From assembly GCA_003255065.1 (NCBI GenBank), contig QAOA01005762.1, positions 203,079 to 267,078 on the forward strand: a stretch of DNA of 64,000 nucleotides, in the 5' to 3' direction. Shown piece after piece: positions 22,821 to 34,043 of this stretch. The stretch is from Cercis canadensis. Taxonomy: Eukaryota > Streptophyta > Magnoliopsida > Fabales > Fabaceae. Under the pieces are notes generated by a model that saw only the letters and a list, made by a program, of their open reading frames with translations, was not told where the DNA came from and searched no databases. The position numbers and the translations under genes are program-made. How positions within the stretch are numbered: position 1 is the first letter of the stretch; every line of letters starts with the position of its first letter.

Positions 22821-24383
22821 TTAGATTTGATAATCAGAAAATGAATACTTATAAGGGTCCTCATCTGCAAAGCCAACACTAGGATCTCTCCCATTCCTTA
22901 TTACTTCCCGCACTCTGTCTATCCTTTCAAGCATTCCATTTACTGCTGTATCAAATGCATCTTCAAAGATCTCTAACTTAGACCTAGGATGTGCATAAAT
23001 TATCCTTGGAATCAGCTTTATAACCTCTTCTCTCATTGCAAACACCTCATTCTCAGAAAATCCCAGCAGAATTTTGTCCACATTGGGATTCCATTCTTTC
23101 ACATCCCTCACTGGTATATACACAGAATACTTAGTGCTATTCTTTGGTAAATGCCACAAATACTGTGAATATGCCGAGCCAGGATCAAAGAAAACTGGAA
23201 TGCAACCAGCCAACATAGAATCAAAAATGGATTTTCTGGTGTGTGAATCACCCGGAGGCTGCAAGCAAAACACACAACTTTGAAGCACCTTCATGAAATT
23301 AATGGGGTTGTAACAATTATCTCCATGGCTACAATCTATGAATTTGCAGAACCTTGAACCTTGGCAATGGTTTATAATCTTCCCCCTCATAGAATCATCA
23401 ATTTCTGGCCTTGGAGCACCAGTGAAAGTGAACAAATAAGGCCGTTTTCGCCGTCTGATTTTGCGCTGCCATTGGAGGATTTCACTATCTTTTGAGGGAT
23501 GGAAGGAAGTTGGGTATGGAATTGCAATGTCATTATTCCAAGAACCTGCTTCAGTTGCTAACATTGACATGTTCATTGATTCAGGTAAGAACCTGAAATT
23601 GCTGCCCCATAAAGATATATTATCAAATTTTCTCCTAAAACTCCAAGCAATCCTCCCTGAAACAAGAAAATGATCTCTCCCCCACATTTTCTTCCATTCA
23701 GTCATTCTTGAAAGCCATTGAAGAAGATCTCTCCCTAAAGAATCCTTCAATTTCTCGTTATGATTTCCAAACATGAAGCGGCTATTATCGAGACCAATAT
23801 AAAAAGGCACAAAAATTGCAGAGGCCAGAGATGAATCATTAGTCAAGCATTCATACCTTTTCATTCTGTTGTGAAAAATTACCTCTAATGAGTATTGGTT
23901 GGTAGCATACCAACTTAAATTGCTTAAAGCCCCTTTAGAATTCTCAACCTCAAGACCAAAACCGAAGTTCTCCAAGTACGGACACATGTTGGGTTGCTTA
24001 TCACTTCCTTCAGTAAGAACCTCACAGTTCTTGATAAAATCGTAGTTGAATCTGCTGGGAAGGTCATGGATGTATATATATCTACTAGTGCAAGAATCTG
24101 AATCTGAGTTTTTGTTACTGAAACTGGTTTTATTACTCATTATGACGAATGGGTTTTCTTGTTTGGTGAGCAATAAAGTGAAAACATTGTTGGGGTTATC
24201 AAAGAAAGTAGAATATTCAAAACTTAGGAGTGTGGAGATCAATAGGGCAAGGGAAATGAAAATTGCAAACCAGAGTTGACCAGAGCAGTTTCTGGTGATG
24301 GATTTCTCCATTTTCTTCTCTTCCTTCAAGGAGCTTCTGTATCTGACAAAGTTTTCACTTGTGGAGAGCATATTGCGTTTCAT
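22821..24383 (-). CDS. MUR3-like xyloglucan galactosyltransferase (GT47), copy 3
   Basis: Intact 520-residue frame, closest by eye to copies 1 and 2. Start at ATG 24383 (MKRNMLSTSEN...). Anchor LWFAIFISLALLISTLLSF at about residues 37-55; GT47 domain as in copy 1 with all motifs. Distinct residues include NEKLKDSLG for NETLKDSLG (loses one sequon), NSTKYSV for NRTKYSV and GRDPSVGFADEDPYKYS at the end. Together with copies 1 and 2 it gives three near-identical open genes in one direction. Each probably has its own promoter, because the upstream flank is duplicated with the gene; a TTTATAA lies about 45 bp above the ATG. Confidence 0.9.
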   Translation of the reverse strand: MKRNMLSTSENFVRYRSSLKEEKKMEKSITRNCSGQLWFAIFISLALLISTLLSFEYSTFFDNPNNVFTLLLTKQENPFVIMSNKTSFSNKNSDSDSCTSRYIYIHDLPSRFNYDFIKNCEVLTEGSDKQPNMCPYLENFGFGLEVENSKGALSNLSWYATNQYSLEVIFHNRMKRYECLTNDSSLASAIFVPFYIGLDNSRFMFGNHNEKLKDSLGRDLLQWLSRMTEWKKMWGRDHFLVSGRIAWSFRRKFDNISLWGSNFRFLPESMNMSMLATEAGSWNNDIAIPYPTSFHPSKDSEILQWQRKIRRRKRPYLFTFTGAPRPEIDDSMRGKIINHCQGSRFCKFIDCSHGDNCYNPINFMKVLQSCVFCLQPPGDSHTRKSIFDSMLAGCIPVFFDPGSAYSQYLWHLPKNSTKYSVYIPVRDVKEWNPNVDKILLGFSENEVFAMREEVIKLIPRIIYAHPRSKLEIFEDAFDTAVNGMLERIDRVREVIRNGRDPSVGFADEDPYKYSFSDYQI

Positions 24384-24638
24384 GGCATCAGTGAAATGTA
24401 GCAAATCAAGCTTTTGGATTAGTTATAAAGACAGAGCCAAAAAGTGAGGGTTTGTCCAATAGGTGAACAGAAAATTGGTTTGGAATTGTGGAGACTGTCA
24501 CGTATCTTTTTATTGGAAGTGGGGAAAGGTGACGAGAGGGAAGGGAGGCGAGGGGTGCAATTCTACTTTCGAGAAAAGCCAATTGCACACTAAAAATGAC
24601 ACATTCAGCATACCATTTAAAGTCAAGTCAGATTTATT

Positions 24639-24994
24639 GAAGGGCTACAGGAAGGTTATCTTAGAAAGTGATTCAATGGTTTTGGTTCAGAGACTTTGTG
24701 GAAAGAATGACAACTGGGGCAAAAGGATTCGAGAATTGCTTCTTTGGGACTGACAGGTGAAGGTGATTCATATATACTTACAGGGAAGGAAATAAGAGTG
24801 TGGTTTGACTGGCAAATTTTAGTTTATATCATGAGTTAGGTGCTGTGCAGCATGCTTCTCCCCCTTCAGATTTGATGGTAGTGCTTGCTGCTGATGTATT
24901 TAGGGTTCTTTGTCCCACGGTTTTGTTTCTCTGGTTTTTCTTTCTTTCTTGGGCGTTAGCCCCGTTTCTATACCCAAAAAAAAAAAAAAAAAAA
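24639..24994 (+). mobile_element. 5'-truncated LINE fragment with RNase H tail and poly(A)
   Basis: The insert follows GATTTATT in unit 3; unit 4 lacks it at the matching place (near 29920). Its start translates to GYRKVILESDSMVLVQRLCG, the RNase-H-like segment found at the end of plant LINE and reverse-transcriptase-like proteins, ending at a stop (24753). It ends in a 19-nt A-tract (24976-24994). Only the 3' end is present, as usual for LINE insertions. Confidence 0.65.
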
Positions 24995-25526
24995 TTCCTG
25001 GAAGTCTATGACAATGAATATATTAAACAAGATTTAATTTCGATTCCCTAAAAGTATAAAAGAGTTTACATAGCTAGTGAATTATTTGTTTTTATATATT
25101 AAAATATTTTGTTAAAAACATTTACTGTTAATAAAATATATACTTTAATTACTTTAACGATTTGGCAGCTTCTATTTGATGATAATATATAAAATGTTAC
25201 ATTAATAATTGATCAATTTTAAACTAATGGTAATATCCACATATGTTAAGGCCTACATCTACCAATGAAAAACTGCCAATAAGTTATTTCAAACCAAAAT
25301 TTGTTACACTTAACTAATATAAGGACAACTTAAACCAAAAATTCTTTGTTGAAATATTTTCTCAATGTAGCAATATCATAATCAAGCTCGACATAGGTAC
25401 AATCTGAAAACCAGAATCCATAAATTGAAACTCTTTAAGGTTTAAGGAAACATAAATTAAAATTGGATTTGTATAGTTAGTTACTAATTTTTGTCAAATT
25501 TTGATATGTGCTTCTCAGATTATTAG

Positions 25527-25735
25527 TGTTTTTGTTTTGTTGCTACATAAATGTTTAGGGTGAACAAATGCTATTCTATTTTAAGATCAGGACATGCCAT
25601 AGACCCCATCAAAAACTTATAATGGTACTTACATGTTGCCTACTAAATGGGTGCTATTTGTAGTGTGATTCGAATCTAAGTCTTACAGGCAAAGTAATTT
25701 GATCCTTACTAGTTGAACTAACTCCCGTTGACCTT
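25527..25735 (-). mobile_element. SINE with 10-bp target-site duplication
   Basis: A 209-bp insert between two perfect AGATTATTAG repeats (25517-25526 and 25736-25745); unit 2 has a single related site near 19415. Read on the minus strand, the head has TTAGTTCAACTAGT (box A-like) and AGATTCGAATC (box B-like), and the tail is A-rich. This is the structure of a tRNA-derived SINE. Confidence 0.8.
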
Positions 25736-26183
25736 AGATTATTAGTTTAGTTTGCCATTTAACCTTCCTATCAGCATACAAACACCATAACGCCAGCCAC
25801 TTGACCTTCATGTAATATATTAAATACACAATTTGCTAAACCAAATCAAGGTGTACATACCTCCAGAATTATTGATAATAAACAAATGCAATTAATTTAT
25901 TACAATTTATCCAAAAGTTTCCTTCACATGCACCTTCCATGCATCTCCATCAACATAAATATATTAAATGCATAATTTGCTAAACCAAATCAAGTAACCT
26001 AGAACCTAGCCTGACACCAACTTTTAGATAAAACTAAACTTACCAAACTATAGTCATTCTGAGTCTCGCTATCGAAGCATCTACAATTGTAGTACCTTTC
26101 ATTAATCTCTGTCAGCATAAATAGTATTTGTAATTCAAGTGTCGGTAAATTCAATGTGGTTAACCCCCGGCCCCCCGCCACCC

Positions 26184-26256
26184 NNNNNNNNNNNNNNNNN
26201 NNNNNNNNNNNNNNNNNNNNNNNNNNNNNNNNNNNNNNNNNNNNNNNNNNNNNNNN
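26184..26256. other. Assembly gap, 73 N
   Basis: Run of undetermined bases after a C-rich string (CCCCCGGCCCCCCGCCACCC). Confidence 0.99.
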
Positions 26257-26937
26257 TTACAGTGACTAAATATAAATTATAATTAATATGCCTTTCATAA
26301 TCCAAAACAAATGGGAAAACACTTATTAGTGTCTAGGAATATTTTGGTCTCTTCATCTCGTGTGACATGCACCTGCTTAAAACTCCATTCATTTCATACT
26401 TAACTTCTTTTTACTCTGACTTTCGAATTTGAAAATAATTTTACCAAACAAAATTCAACTAAATCCAGATCTTACTACTATTAGAAGTGTGAAATAGTTT
26501 ATGAATAGTAGGGATACTTTATTCACGAGAAAAGAATAACCATGTGAATCTCAAAACTACCAAAAACGTGAAGAGGTAACTACAGCAATGCGGCCATGGA
26601 TCTCCTTTTTAGTTTTAATAAATTTGGATAACGCAATTATTGATGGATATTTCCCAATGACCACAGGATTTGAAGTGAACTCATAAAGGGGTCGGTGTAG
26701 CAGTTCTTTTATTTGCTTGTGCGTCTCCATAGTGGTTTGGATCCCTTTATAGCCCTTTAGAGTACGTAGTAATATTTTTTAATAACCTTAATTTGCAGAG
26801 TGAGTTATAACTTTACTTGCAGGGATACTCACTTTACGTCTAACATAGTTACTGTAGTAAAAATCCTGCATATGCAAACAAGTTTGAAAAATATGCAATA
26901 CCTTTTTTTTCTGAGTATGTACAAAGAGATACAATAT

Positions 26938-27075
26938 GGGAGGTCTCTGGTTCGAACCCCCTTGTGAAAAATAAATCCCTTGGGGAGGGGCTATACCCAT
27001 GTCGCTCCCGGTCCTGGAGTGGTTGCTCACTTGCCACCATTTTACTCTACCAAAAAAAAAAAAAAANAAAAAAAA
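26938..27075 (+). mobile_element. SINE with 15-bp target-site duplication
   Basis: An insert with GGTTCGAACC (box B) near 26951 and a 3' A-tract holding a single N (27067), flanked by AAAGAGATACAATAT at 26923-26937 and 27076-27090. In unit 3 the place is empty (GCAAAGAGATACAATATTCCC near 20515). The head lacks an evident box A, so it may be 5' truncated. Confidence 0.78.
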
Positions 27076-27146
27076 AAAGAGATACAATATTCCCTGCATC
27101 TCTTTTTGTCCAAAAAATATAATTATAAATGTTTTACTATGAGCAA

Positions 27147-30100
27147 CTAAGATTCTAAGAATACCAATTTCTGAAATTCTTTCCTCTCTTTTCTTTTTTA
27201 GACTTTTGTCCAAAAAATAATTATAAATGTATTACTATTAAATATCATAGGTAACTTTGAATAACAATATCTCTTTTAGAATTTTGTCAAAAAAATATAA
27301 TTAGAAATGTTTTTCCATTAAAGTATAGTCAATTTTGATTACCAATATCTCATTGCCAAAAGAAAAATTATAATTGTAAATATTTTGCTATTAAATCATA
27401 AAGAGATTTCTCTTAGCAATATCTCCTTTTTTTTTTTTTTTTAAAGTAATATTGTGATTAGGTTGTTCAAGTTAGCTAACAAACAATTCAATTTGTCTAC
27501 CTCCTCCACACCCCAGGCTTATAGAATTAGGATTGAATTTAAGATATTAGTAGTATTTTTAATATATATCTCCCATTTGTTAATGAACGTATTTTCCACT
27601 TCTACATCAGTTTCCCAATTTTCTGCAGGTTGTTTTTTTTGTTCATACATTTATTCTCTTCCACAATTTTTATATCTAACTAATGTATTTGCATTTGCTC
27701 CTTATTCTGCACTCCTTTATTTACAATACATAATGTAAATAGTAGAGATGAAAAATAAATAAATTGACATATAGTAATGCATTTAGATAGTATATATAAC
27801 TAGTTCAAGTGATCTCTCATTAAGTTCAAGTTTTTGTTTGATTTCTCGTTTCTTCTAGTTTTCTAGCTAAAACGTTTAGCTTCTTCCGTCTAATGGCAAA
27901 AGATAAATGATGTATTTGAAGTTGTGCATAACATATCAACTGGACCAATTCTTTGCAAACCATAAAAATGATTTAGGACATAGCAGAAAGTAGTTTATTG
28001 GCCAGTACCCAGAAAGCATAATGAAAGAATAAGAAAGCCAAAAGATCCAAAAGGGTGTTTGGGGAGATTTTTCTGAGGGAATATCATATATATATCATAA
28101 ATTACATTATACTACTAGTACTAAAACAATACACGTCCTTTCAATTATGTTTCTTCTTTTAGATTTGCTAATCAGAAAATGAATACTTAATAAGGGTCTT
28201 CATCTGCAAAGCCAACACTAGGATCGCTCCCATTCTTTATCACTTCCCTCATCCTCTTTATCCTTTCAAGCATTCCATTTACTGCTATATCAAATGCATC
28301 TTCAAAGATCTGTAACTTAGACATAGGATGTGCATAAGTTATCCTTGGAATCAGCTTTATAACCTCTTCTCGCATTGCAAACACCTCATGCTCAGAAAAT
28401 CCCAGCAGAATTTTGTCCACATTGGGATTCCATTCTTTCACATCCCTCACTGGTATATACACAGAATACTTAGTCCTATTCTTTGGTAAATGCCACAAAT
28501 ACTGTGAATATGCCGAGAAAGGATTAAAGAAAACTGGAATGCAACCAGCCAACATAAAATCAAAAGTGGATTTTCTGGTGTATGAATCACCCGAAGGCTG
28601 CAAGCAAAATACAGAACTTTGAAGCACCTTCATGACATTAATGGGGTTGTAACAATTCTCTCCATCGTAGCTACAATCTATGAATTTGCAGAACCTTGAA
28701 CCTTGGCAATGGTCTATAATCCTCCCCCTTATGGAATCCTCATGTTGTGTCCTTGGAGCACCAATGAAAGTAAACAAATGTGGGCGTTTTTGCCGTCTGA
28801 TTTTGCTCTGCCATTGGAGAATTTCACTGTCTTTTGAAGGATGGAAGGAAGTCGGGTATGGAATTGTATAGTCATTTATCCAGGAACTTGCTTCAACTGT
28901 TAATATTGACATATTCATTGATTCAGGTAAGAACCTGAATTTACTACCCCAGAAAGTCCTATGATCAAATTGTCTCCTAAAATCCCAAGCAGTCCTCCCT
29001 GGAACAAGAAAATGGTCTCTCCCCCACATTCTCTTCCATTCAGGCTTGCTTGCAAGCCATTGAAGAAGGTCTCTCCCAGAAGAATCCCTCACTCTCTCGT
29101 TAGATTCCTCAAAGAAGCGACTCACATCAAGACCAGCATAAAAGGGAACAAAAATTGCAGAAGCTAGAGATGAGTCATTGGTCAAGCATTCATACCTTTT
29201 CATTCTGTTGTGAAAGATTACCTCTAAAGAGAATTGGTAGGTAGAATACCAACTTGAAGTGCTTAATACCCCTTTGGAATTCTCAAGCTCAGGACCAAAA
29301 CCGAAGTTCTCCAAGTACGGACACATGTTGGGATGCTTGTCTCTTCCTTCAGTAAGAACCTCACAGTTCTTGATAAAATCGTAGTTGAATCTGCTGGGAA
29401 GGTCATGGATGTAAATATATCTGCTAGCGCAAGAATCTGAATCTGAGTTTTTGTTACTCAAACAGGTTTTATTACTCATTATGACAAATGGGTTTTCTTG
29501 TTTGGTAAGCAGGAAAGTGAAGCCATTCTTGGGGTCATCAAAGAAAGTAGAATAATCAAAACATAGGAGTGTGGAGAATAGGATAAAGGAAATGAAAATT
29601 GCAAACGGGAGATGACCAGAGCAGAATCTGAGAAAAATTTCACATGTGGAGAGCATGTTGCATTGCATGGCTTCAGTGAAATGTAGCATATCAAGCTTTT
29701 GGATTAGTTATAAAGACAGAGCCAAAAAGTGAGGGCTTTTGCAATGAGTGAACAGTAAATGGGTTTGGAATTGTGGAGACTGTCACGTATCCTTTATTTG
29801 AAGAGGAGAAAGGTGACAAGAGGGAAGGGAGGCGAGGGTTGCAATTCTACTTTTAAGAAAAGCCAATTGCACACTAAAAATGACACATTACCCATACCAT
29901 TTAAACTCAAGTCAGATTTATTTTTTAGGAAGCTTGAAAGAGCAATCAAACAATCCTAAAAGTCAATGAATGAATATATATTAAATAGGATTTAATTTTG
30001 ATTCACTAAAAGTATAAAATAATGTATATAGTTAGTGAATTATTTGCTGTCATATATTAAAAGATATTGTTAAAAGCTTTTACTGCTAGTAAAATACTAT

Positions 30101-31190
30101 AACTATTTTTATGATAATATATAAAATTTTACGTTGACGATTAATCAATTTTAAACTAATATTAATATGTGCCATAAGACTTCAGTGTCAATGTCATGCA
30201 CATTATAAAATGTAGAAACATTGATTACGCTCCATTTTTCTTTGTTTTGACTGAAACAGAAAATTGATTATTTATTTATTGTCATTGAGTTCATTAGCAT
30301 ATCTTTTGATCATAAAAATTAATGTATTTGATGTCAGTGATTCAATTTTCACCATGTATTAACCTTTATATTTTTTAGTGTTGGGTTCCTTTGTAACAAA
30401 AATAAAAGAGAAGAAGTAACTCTTCATTTTTCTGCATGTACCAAAAACTAATAAAGCAATTGTAAATACTATTTTTTTGGCCTTAATATTTAGTTTGTTA
30501 ATTAGTATATTATATTTGCTGTGTCATGTTCATTGGTGATGTGTAACAGACTAACAGTTTTAATGCATTTATGGGAGGAATGCTTGTCCATTTATCAAAA
30601 TGATGAGAATATGATGACAACATGCCAAGACATTATTTTACACATAATAACTAAATAGTCACATAATTAGAGAGGTATTTTTGTAAATTTGCGAGTCCAC
30701 CAGACACCTATAAGAAAGTAGGTGCTTGATGCACTTGTTAGGAATTATCATTAACAAATCAAACTTTTAGAGAGTCTAGGGGGGATTTGATCTCTCAGCC
30801 CAGTGTAGGCTAGGTCTTTGACCCACTGATAATGCCAGTTGAGCCAAGGCTCTTTGACTAAGATTCATAGTTAACTCTATAATGTAGTAATATCATAATC
30901 AAGCTTGGCATAGGTACAATCTGAAAAGCAGAACCCAGAAATTGAAACTCTTCAAGGTTTAAGGAAGCATCAATTAAAATTGAATTGTCAAATTCTAAAA
31001 TGTGCTTCTCAGATTATTAGTTTAGTTTGCTATTCAACCTTCCTACCAGCATACATACACCATAACGCCTGCCATTTGACCTTCATGTAATATATCAAAT
31101 GAACAATTTGCTAAACCAAATCAAGGTCTATGTAACTCTAGAACTAGTGATAATAAACAAATGCAATTAATTTATTACAGAGTTTCCATT
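27147..31190. repeat. GT47 tandem unit 4 (right end of array)
   Basis: Homologous unit around copy 4, more diverged from units 1-3 than they are from one another. Its right end (31000-31190) keeps the block TTTGACCTTCATGTAATATAT and then meets the 3' end of the BiP pseudogene. A stretch at about 30165-30870 has no counterpart in unit 3; it includes a SINE-like piece at about 30745-30862 (minus-strand GCTCAACTGGCA and GAGATCAAATCCC). Confidence 0.75.
28187..29668 (-). CDS. MUR3-like GT47 glycosyltransferase, copy 4, shortened
   Basis: A 493-residue open frame from ATG 29668. The catalytic domain is intact, but two ends differ from copies 1-3. About 18 residues between the start and the anchor (RSSLKGEKKMEKSITRN region) are missing. 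At the C-terminus a one-base insertion after DEDPY brings a TAA, removing the last nine residues (KYSFSDYQI in the others). It retains W-D-F-R-R after DHFLVPGR, the family form, where copies 1-3 have W-S-F/Y-R-R. Other differences are FCLQPSGDSYTRKS and MLAGCIPVFFNPFSAY. It could be functional, since the lost tail is outside the domain core. Confidence 0.85.
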   Translation of the reverse strand: MQCNMLSTCEIFLRFCSGHLPFAIFISFILFSTLLCFDYSTFFDDPKNGFTFLLTKQENPFVIMSNKTCLSNKNSDSDSCASRYIYIHDLPSRFNYDFIKNCEVLTEGRDKHPNMCPYLENFGFGPELENSKGVLSTSSWYSTYQFSLEVIFHNRMKRYECLTNDSSLASAIFVPFYAGLDVSRFFEESNERVRDSSGRDLLQWLASKPEWKRMWGRDHFLVPGRTAWDFRRQFDHRTFWGSKFRFLPESMNMSILTVEASSWINDYTIPYPTSFHPSKDSEILQWQSKIRRQKRPHLFTFIGAPRTQHEDSIRGRIIDHCQGSRFCKFIDCSYDGENCYNPINVMKVLQSSVFCLQPSGDSYTRKSTFDFMLAGCIPVFFNPFSAYSQYLWHLPKNRTKYSVYIPVRDVKEWNPNVDKILLGFSEHEVFAMREEVIKLIPRITYAHPMSKLQIFEDAFDIAVNGMLERIKRMREVIKNGSDPSVGFADEDPY

Positions 31191-31290
31191 AGCCAAAAAA
31201 GAAAAAAAAAATACAAAATCAAACTACAAAATTTTAAAGATTTTGCCTAAGTACACAACTAAAAGTCTCCTAACAACTATGGTTTATAAC
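29669..31290. other. Upstream flank of GT47 copy 4
   Basis: The first 270 bp are homologous to the other upstream flanks. The rest is AT-rich without a recognisable gene. Confidence 0.55.
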
Positions 31291-31293
31291 AAT

Positions 31294-31777
31294 TTACATC
31301 TCATCGTCTGAATCTTCATCCTCTGGGCTAGCACTTGCACCACTCCTCTCATAAACCTTTCTCATGGCTAGATTGAGGAGTGCTTCAAGTTCATGGTATT
31401 GTTAATTGAGAGCATCTATCTCTGCATCTTGATTATCATCCAACCACTCGAATGTTTCTGTCAACTTGGTCTCAATCTTCTTCTTGTCATCGAAGCCAAT
31501 CTTATCTACAAGTTAGTCTTCATCAATAGTGCCCTTGATTTTGTAAAGGTAAGTTTCTAGCTTGTTCCTTGCGTCGATTCTCTCCTTAATCTTGTTATCC
31601 TCTTCGGCGTATTCCTCACTCTCCTTAACCATCCTTTCAATCTCTTCTTCAGTGAGACACCCTTTGTCATTTTTGATAGTGATTGATTTTGAATTCCTTG
31701 CTGCCTTGTCCTCTGCTTTCACATGTAAGATTCCATCGGCATCAACCTCTAAGGTAACCTCAATTTGTGGTACTCCC
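31294..31777 (-). pseudogene. BIP: BiP last exon, redundant copy
   Basis: HSP70 substrate-binding region, same as 33518-33984: [35 protein letters not shown], and a C-terminal tail ending SDDEM. It carries a TAA at 31513 where the other copy has CAA (Gln), and another TAA further on that both copies share. It lacks the upstream exons because it ends at the artefactual junction. Probably the other allele of the same exon and not a second gene. Confidence 0.82.
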
Positions 31778-31836
31778 CTGCAATAAAATAATAGAGCATA
31801 TAGGTCAAAAGTCTCCACACAACACCTTAATTACTC

Positions 31837-33198
31837 GGCTTTTTTACCAAAATAATGTTTTTTTTTATAAAATAAATACGGAAATAGGTTACTTTTCAAA
31901 ATATTTACCGAAATGGGCCTGTTTTTTTATGCTTAATATTCAAATACGCGTTTTTCTTAGAAAAATGCATATTTGAATATTAGGCATAAAACCCTTTACG
32001 CTTCCCCTTCACCCCTTCCCAAACCCTAAACCCCACATCCTCAACCTCAAATATTAAACCCTTAATTTTACACTCAAATTTCAAACTCCAAACCCCAAAC
32101 CCCTAACCTTAAACCCCAAACTCAAAAATAAAACTCTAAATCCTAAATTCAAAACCCTAACCCCAAACCCTTAAACCACAAACTCCAAACTCTAAACCCA
32201 TACCCTAAACCCTAAACTCAAAAAAAACTTCAAACCTTAAACTCCAAACCAAAAAAAAAGTTTAACTCCTAAATTTCAAACCCTAAATCCTAAACCCATA
32301 ATCCAAATCCCTAAACCCTAAAGTCAAAAATAAAAATCCAACTCTAAACCTCACATCTTTAACCCTAAATCCCAAACCTCAACTCCTAACCTTAAATCCA
32401 AATCCCTAAACCCAAATGCCGTTTTGACTCCCGAAATGATAGAATTTGGCTAAAATCACGCGACGTGCGAGGCAAAGCTTGCATTTTGCTCAGAAAGCCG
32501 TTTCCACTTGGAAGAGTGTACTCTTGTCAAAAACAGACATTGTTGACTTTTTTGGTCAATTTTGGGTGCTCCATTTGTGCAATGAATTTTCACTTCTTCT
32601 ACACTACATCATGGCAGAAATGGAGCACAAATCAAACATTGCATCGCGTAATTTTGGCCAAATTCCATCGTTTCAGGAGTCAAAACGGCATTTGGGTTTA
32701 AGGTTAGGAGTTTGGAGTTTGAGATTTGGGGTTGAAGATGTAGGGTTTAGGGTTGGATTTTTATTTTTGACTTTAGGATTTAGGATTTAGGGATTTGGAT
32801 TATGGGTTTAGGATTTGGGGTTTGAAATTTAGGAGTTAGAGTTTTTTTTGAGTTTAGGGTTTAGGGTAGGGGTTTGGAGTTTAAAGTTTGGGGTTTGGGA
32901 TTAGGATTTCGAATTTAGGATTTGTAGTTTTATTTTTGAGTTTGAGATTTAGGATTTGGGGTTTGAAATTTGGGTTTAAGATTAAGGATTTAATATTTGG
33001 GGTTGAGGATGTGTGGTTTAGAGTTTGGGAGGGGGTGAAGGGGAAGTGTGAAGGGTTTTGTGCCTTAATATTCAAATATGCATTTTTTTGAGTTTAGGGT
33101 TTAGGGTATGGGTTTAGAGTTTGGAGTTTGTGGTTTAAGGGTTTGGGGTTAGGGTTTTGAATTTAGGATTTGGATTTTTATTTTTGAGTTTGGGGTTT
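31837..33198. mobile_element. Fold-back element, truncated redundant copy
   Basis: Same element as 34044-35700, starting GGCTTTTTTACC after TAATTACTC and cut off by the N at 33199. Confidence 0.8.
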
Positions 33199-34043
33199 NA
33201 AAATTGAATTGTCAAATTCTAAAATGTAATTCTCAGATTATTAGTTTAGTTTGCTATTCAACCTTCCTACCAGCATACATACACCATAACGCCTGCCATT
33301 TGACCTTCATGTAATATATCAAATGAACAATTTGCTAAACCAAATCAAGGTCTATGTAACTCTAGAACTAGTGATAATAAACAAATGCAATTAATTTATT
33401 ACAGAATTTCCATTAGCCAGAAAAGAAAAAAAAAATACAAAATCAAACTACAAAATTTTAAAGATTTTGCCTAAGTACACAACTAAAAGTCTCCAAACAA
33501 CTATGGTTTATAACAATTTACATCTCATCGTCTGAATCTTCATCCTCTGGGCTAGCACTTGCACCACTCCTCTCATAAACCTTTCTCATGTCTGGATTGA
33601 GGGTATTGTTAATTGAGAGCATCTATCTCTGCATCTTGATTATCATCCAACCACTCGAATGTTTCTGTCAACTTGGTCTCAATCTTCTTCTTGTCATCGA
33701 AGTCAATCTTATCTACAAGTTGGTCTTCATCAATAGTGCCCTTGATTTTGTAAAGGTAAGTTTCTAGCTTGTTCCTTGCGTCGATTCTCTCCTTAATCTT
33801 GTTATCCTCTTCAGCGTATTCCTCACTCTCCTTAACCATCCTTTCAATCTCTTCTTCAGTGAGACGCCCTTTGTCATTTTTGATAGTGATTGATTTTGAA
33901 TTCCTTGCTGCCTTGTCCTCTGCTTTCACATGTAAGATTCCATCGGCATCAACCTCTAAGGTAACCTCAATTTGTGGTACTCCCCTGCAATAAAATAATA
34001 GAGCATATAGGTCAAAAGTCTCCACACAACACCTTAATTACTA

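Larger units (their letters stand above)
24995..26950. other. Spacer with 73-N gap
   Basis: Unit flank sequence, two SINE inserts (listed separately) and an assembly gap at 26184-26256 preceded by a C-run. No gene is seen. Confidence 0.55.
20597..27146. repeat. GT47 tandem unit 3
   Basis: Homologous unit around GT47 copy 3. It lacks the Tat element, the MITE and the solo LTR of unit 2, so it supplies their empty sites. It gained a LINE fragment, a SINE and another SINE near its right edge. A gap of 73 N (26184-26256) lies in its right part. Confidence 0.8.

Noticed and set aside
31294..33984. Two adjacent BiP C-terminal exons as evidence for two BiP genes
   Set aside because: The duplicated exon lies in the 2.2-kb repeat that begins at the single N (33199). 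Only one set of upstream exons exists, so contig redundancy explains it.
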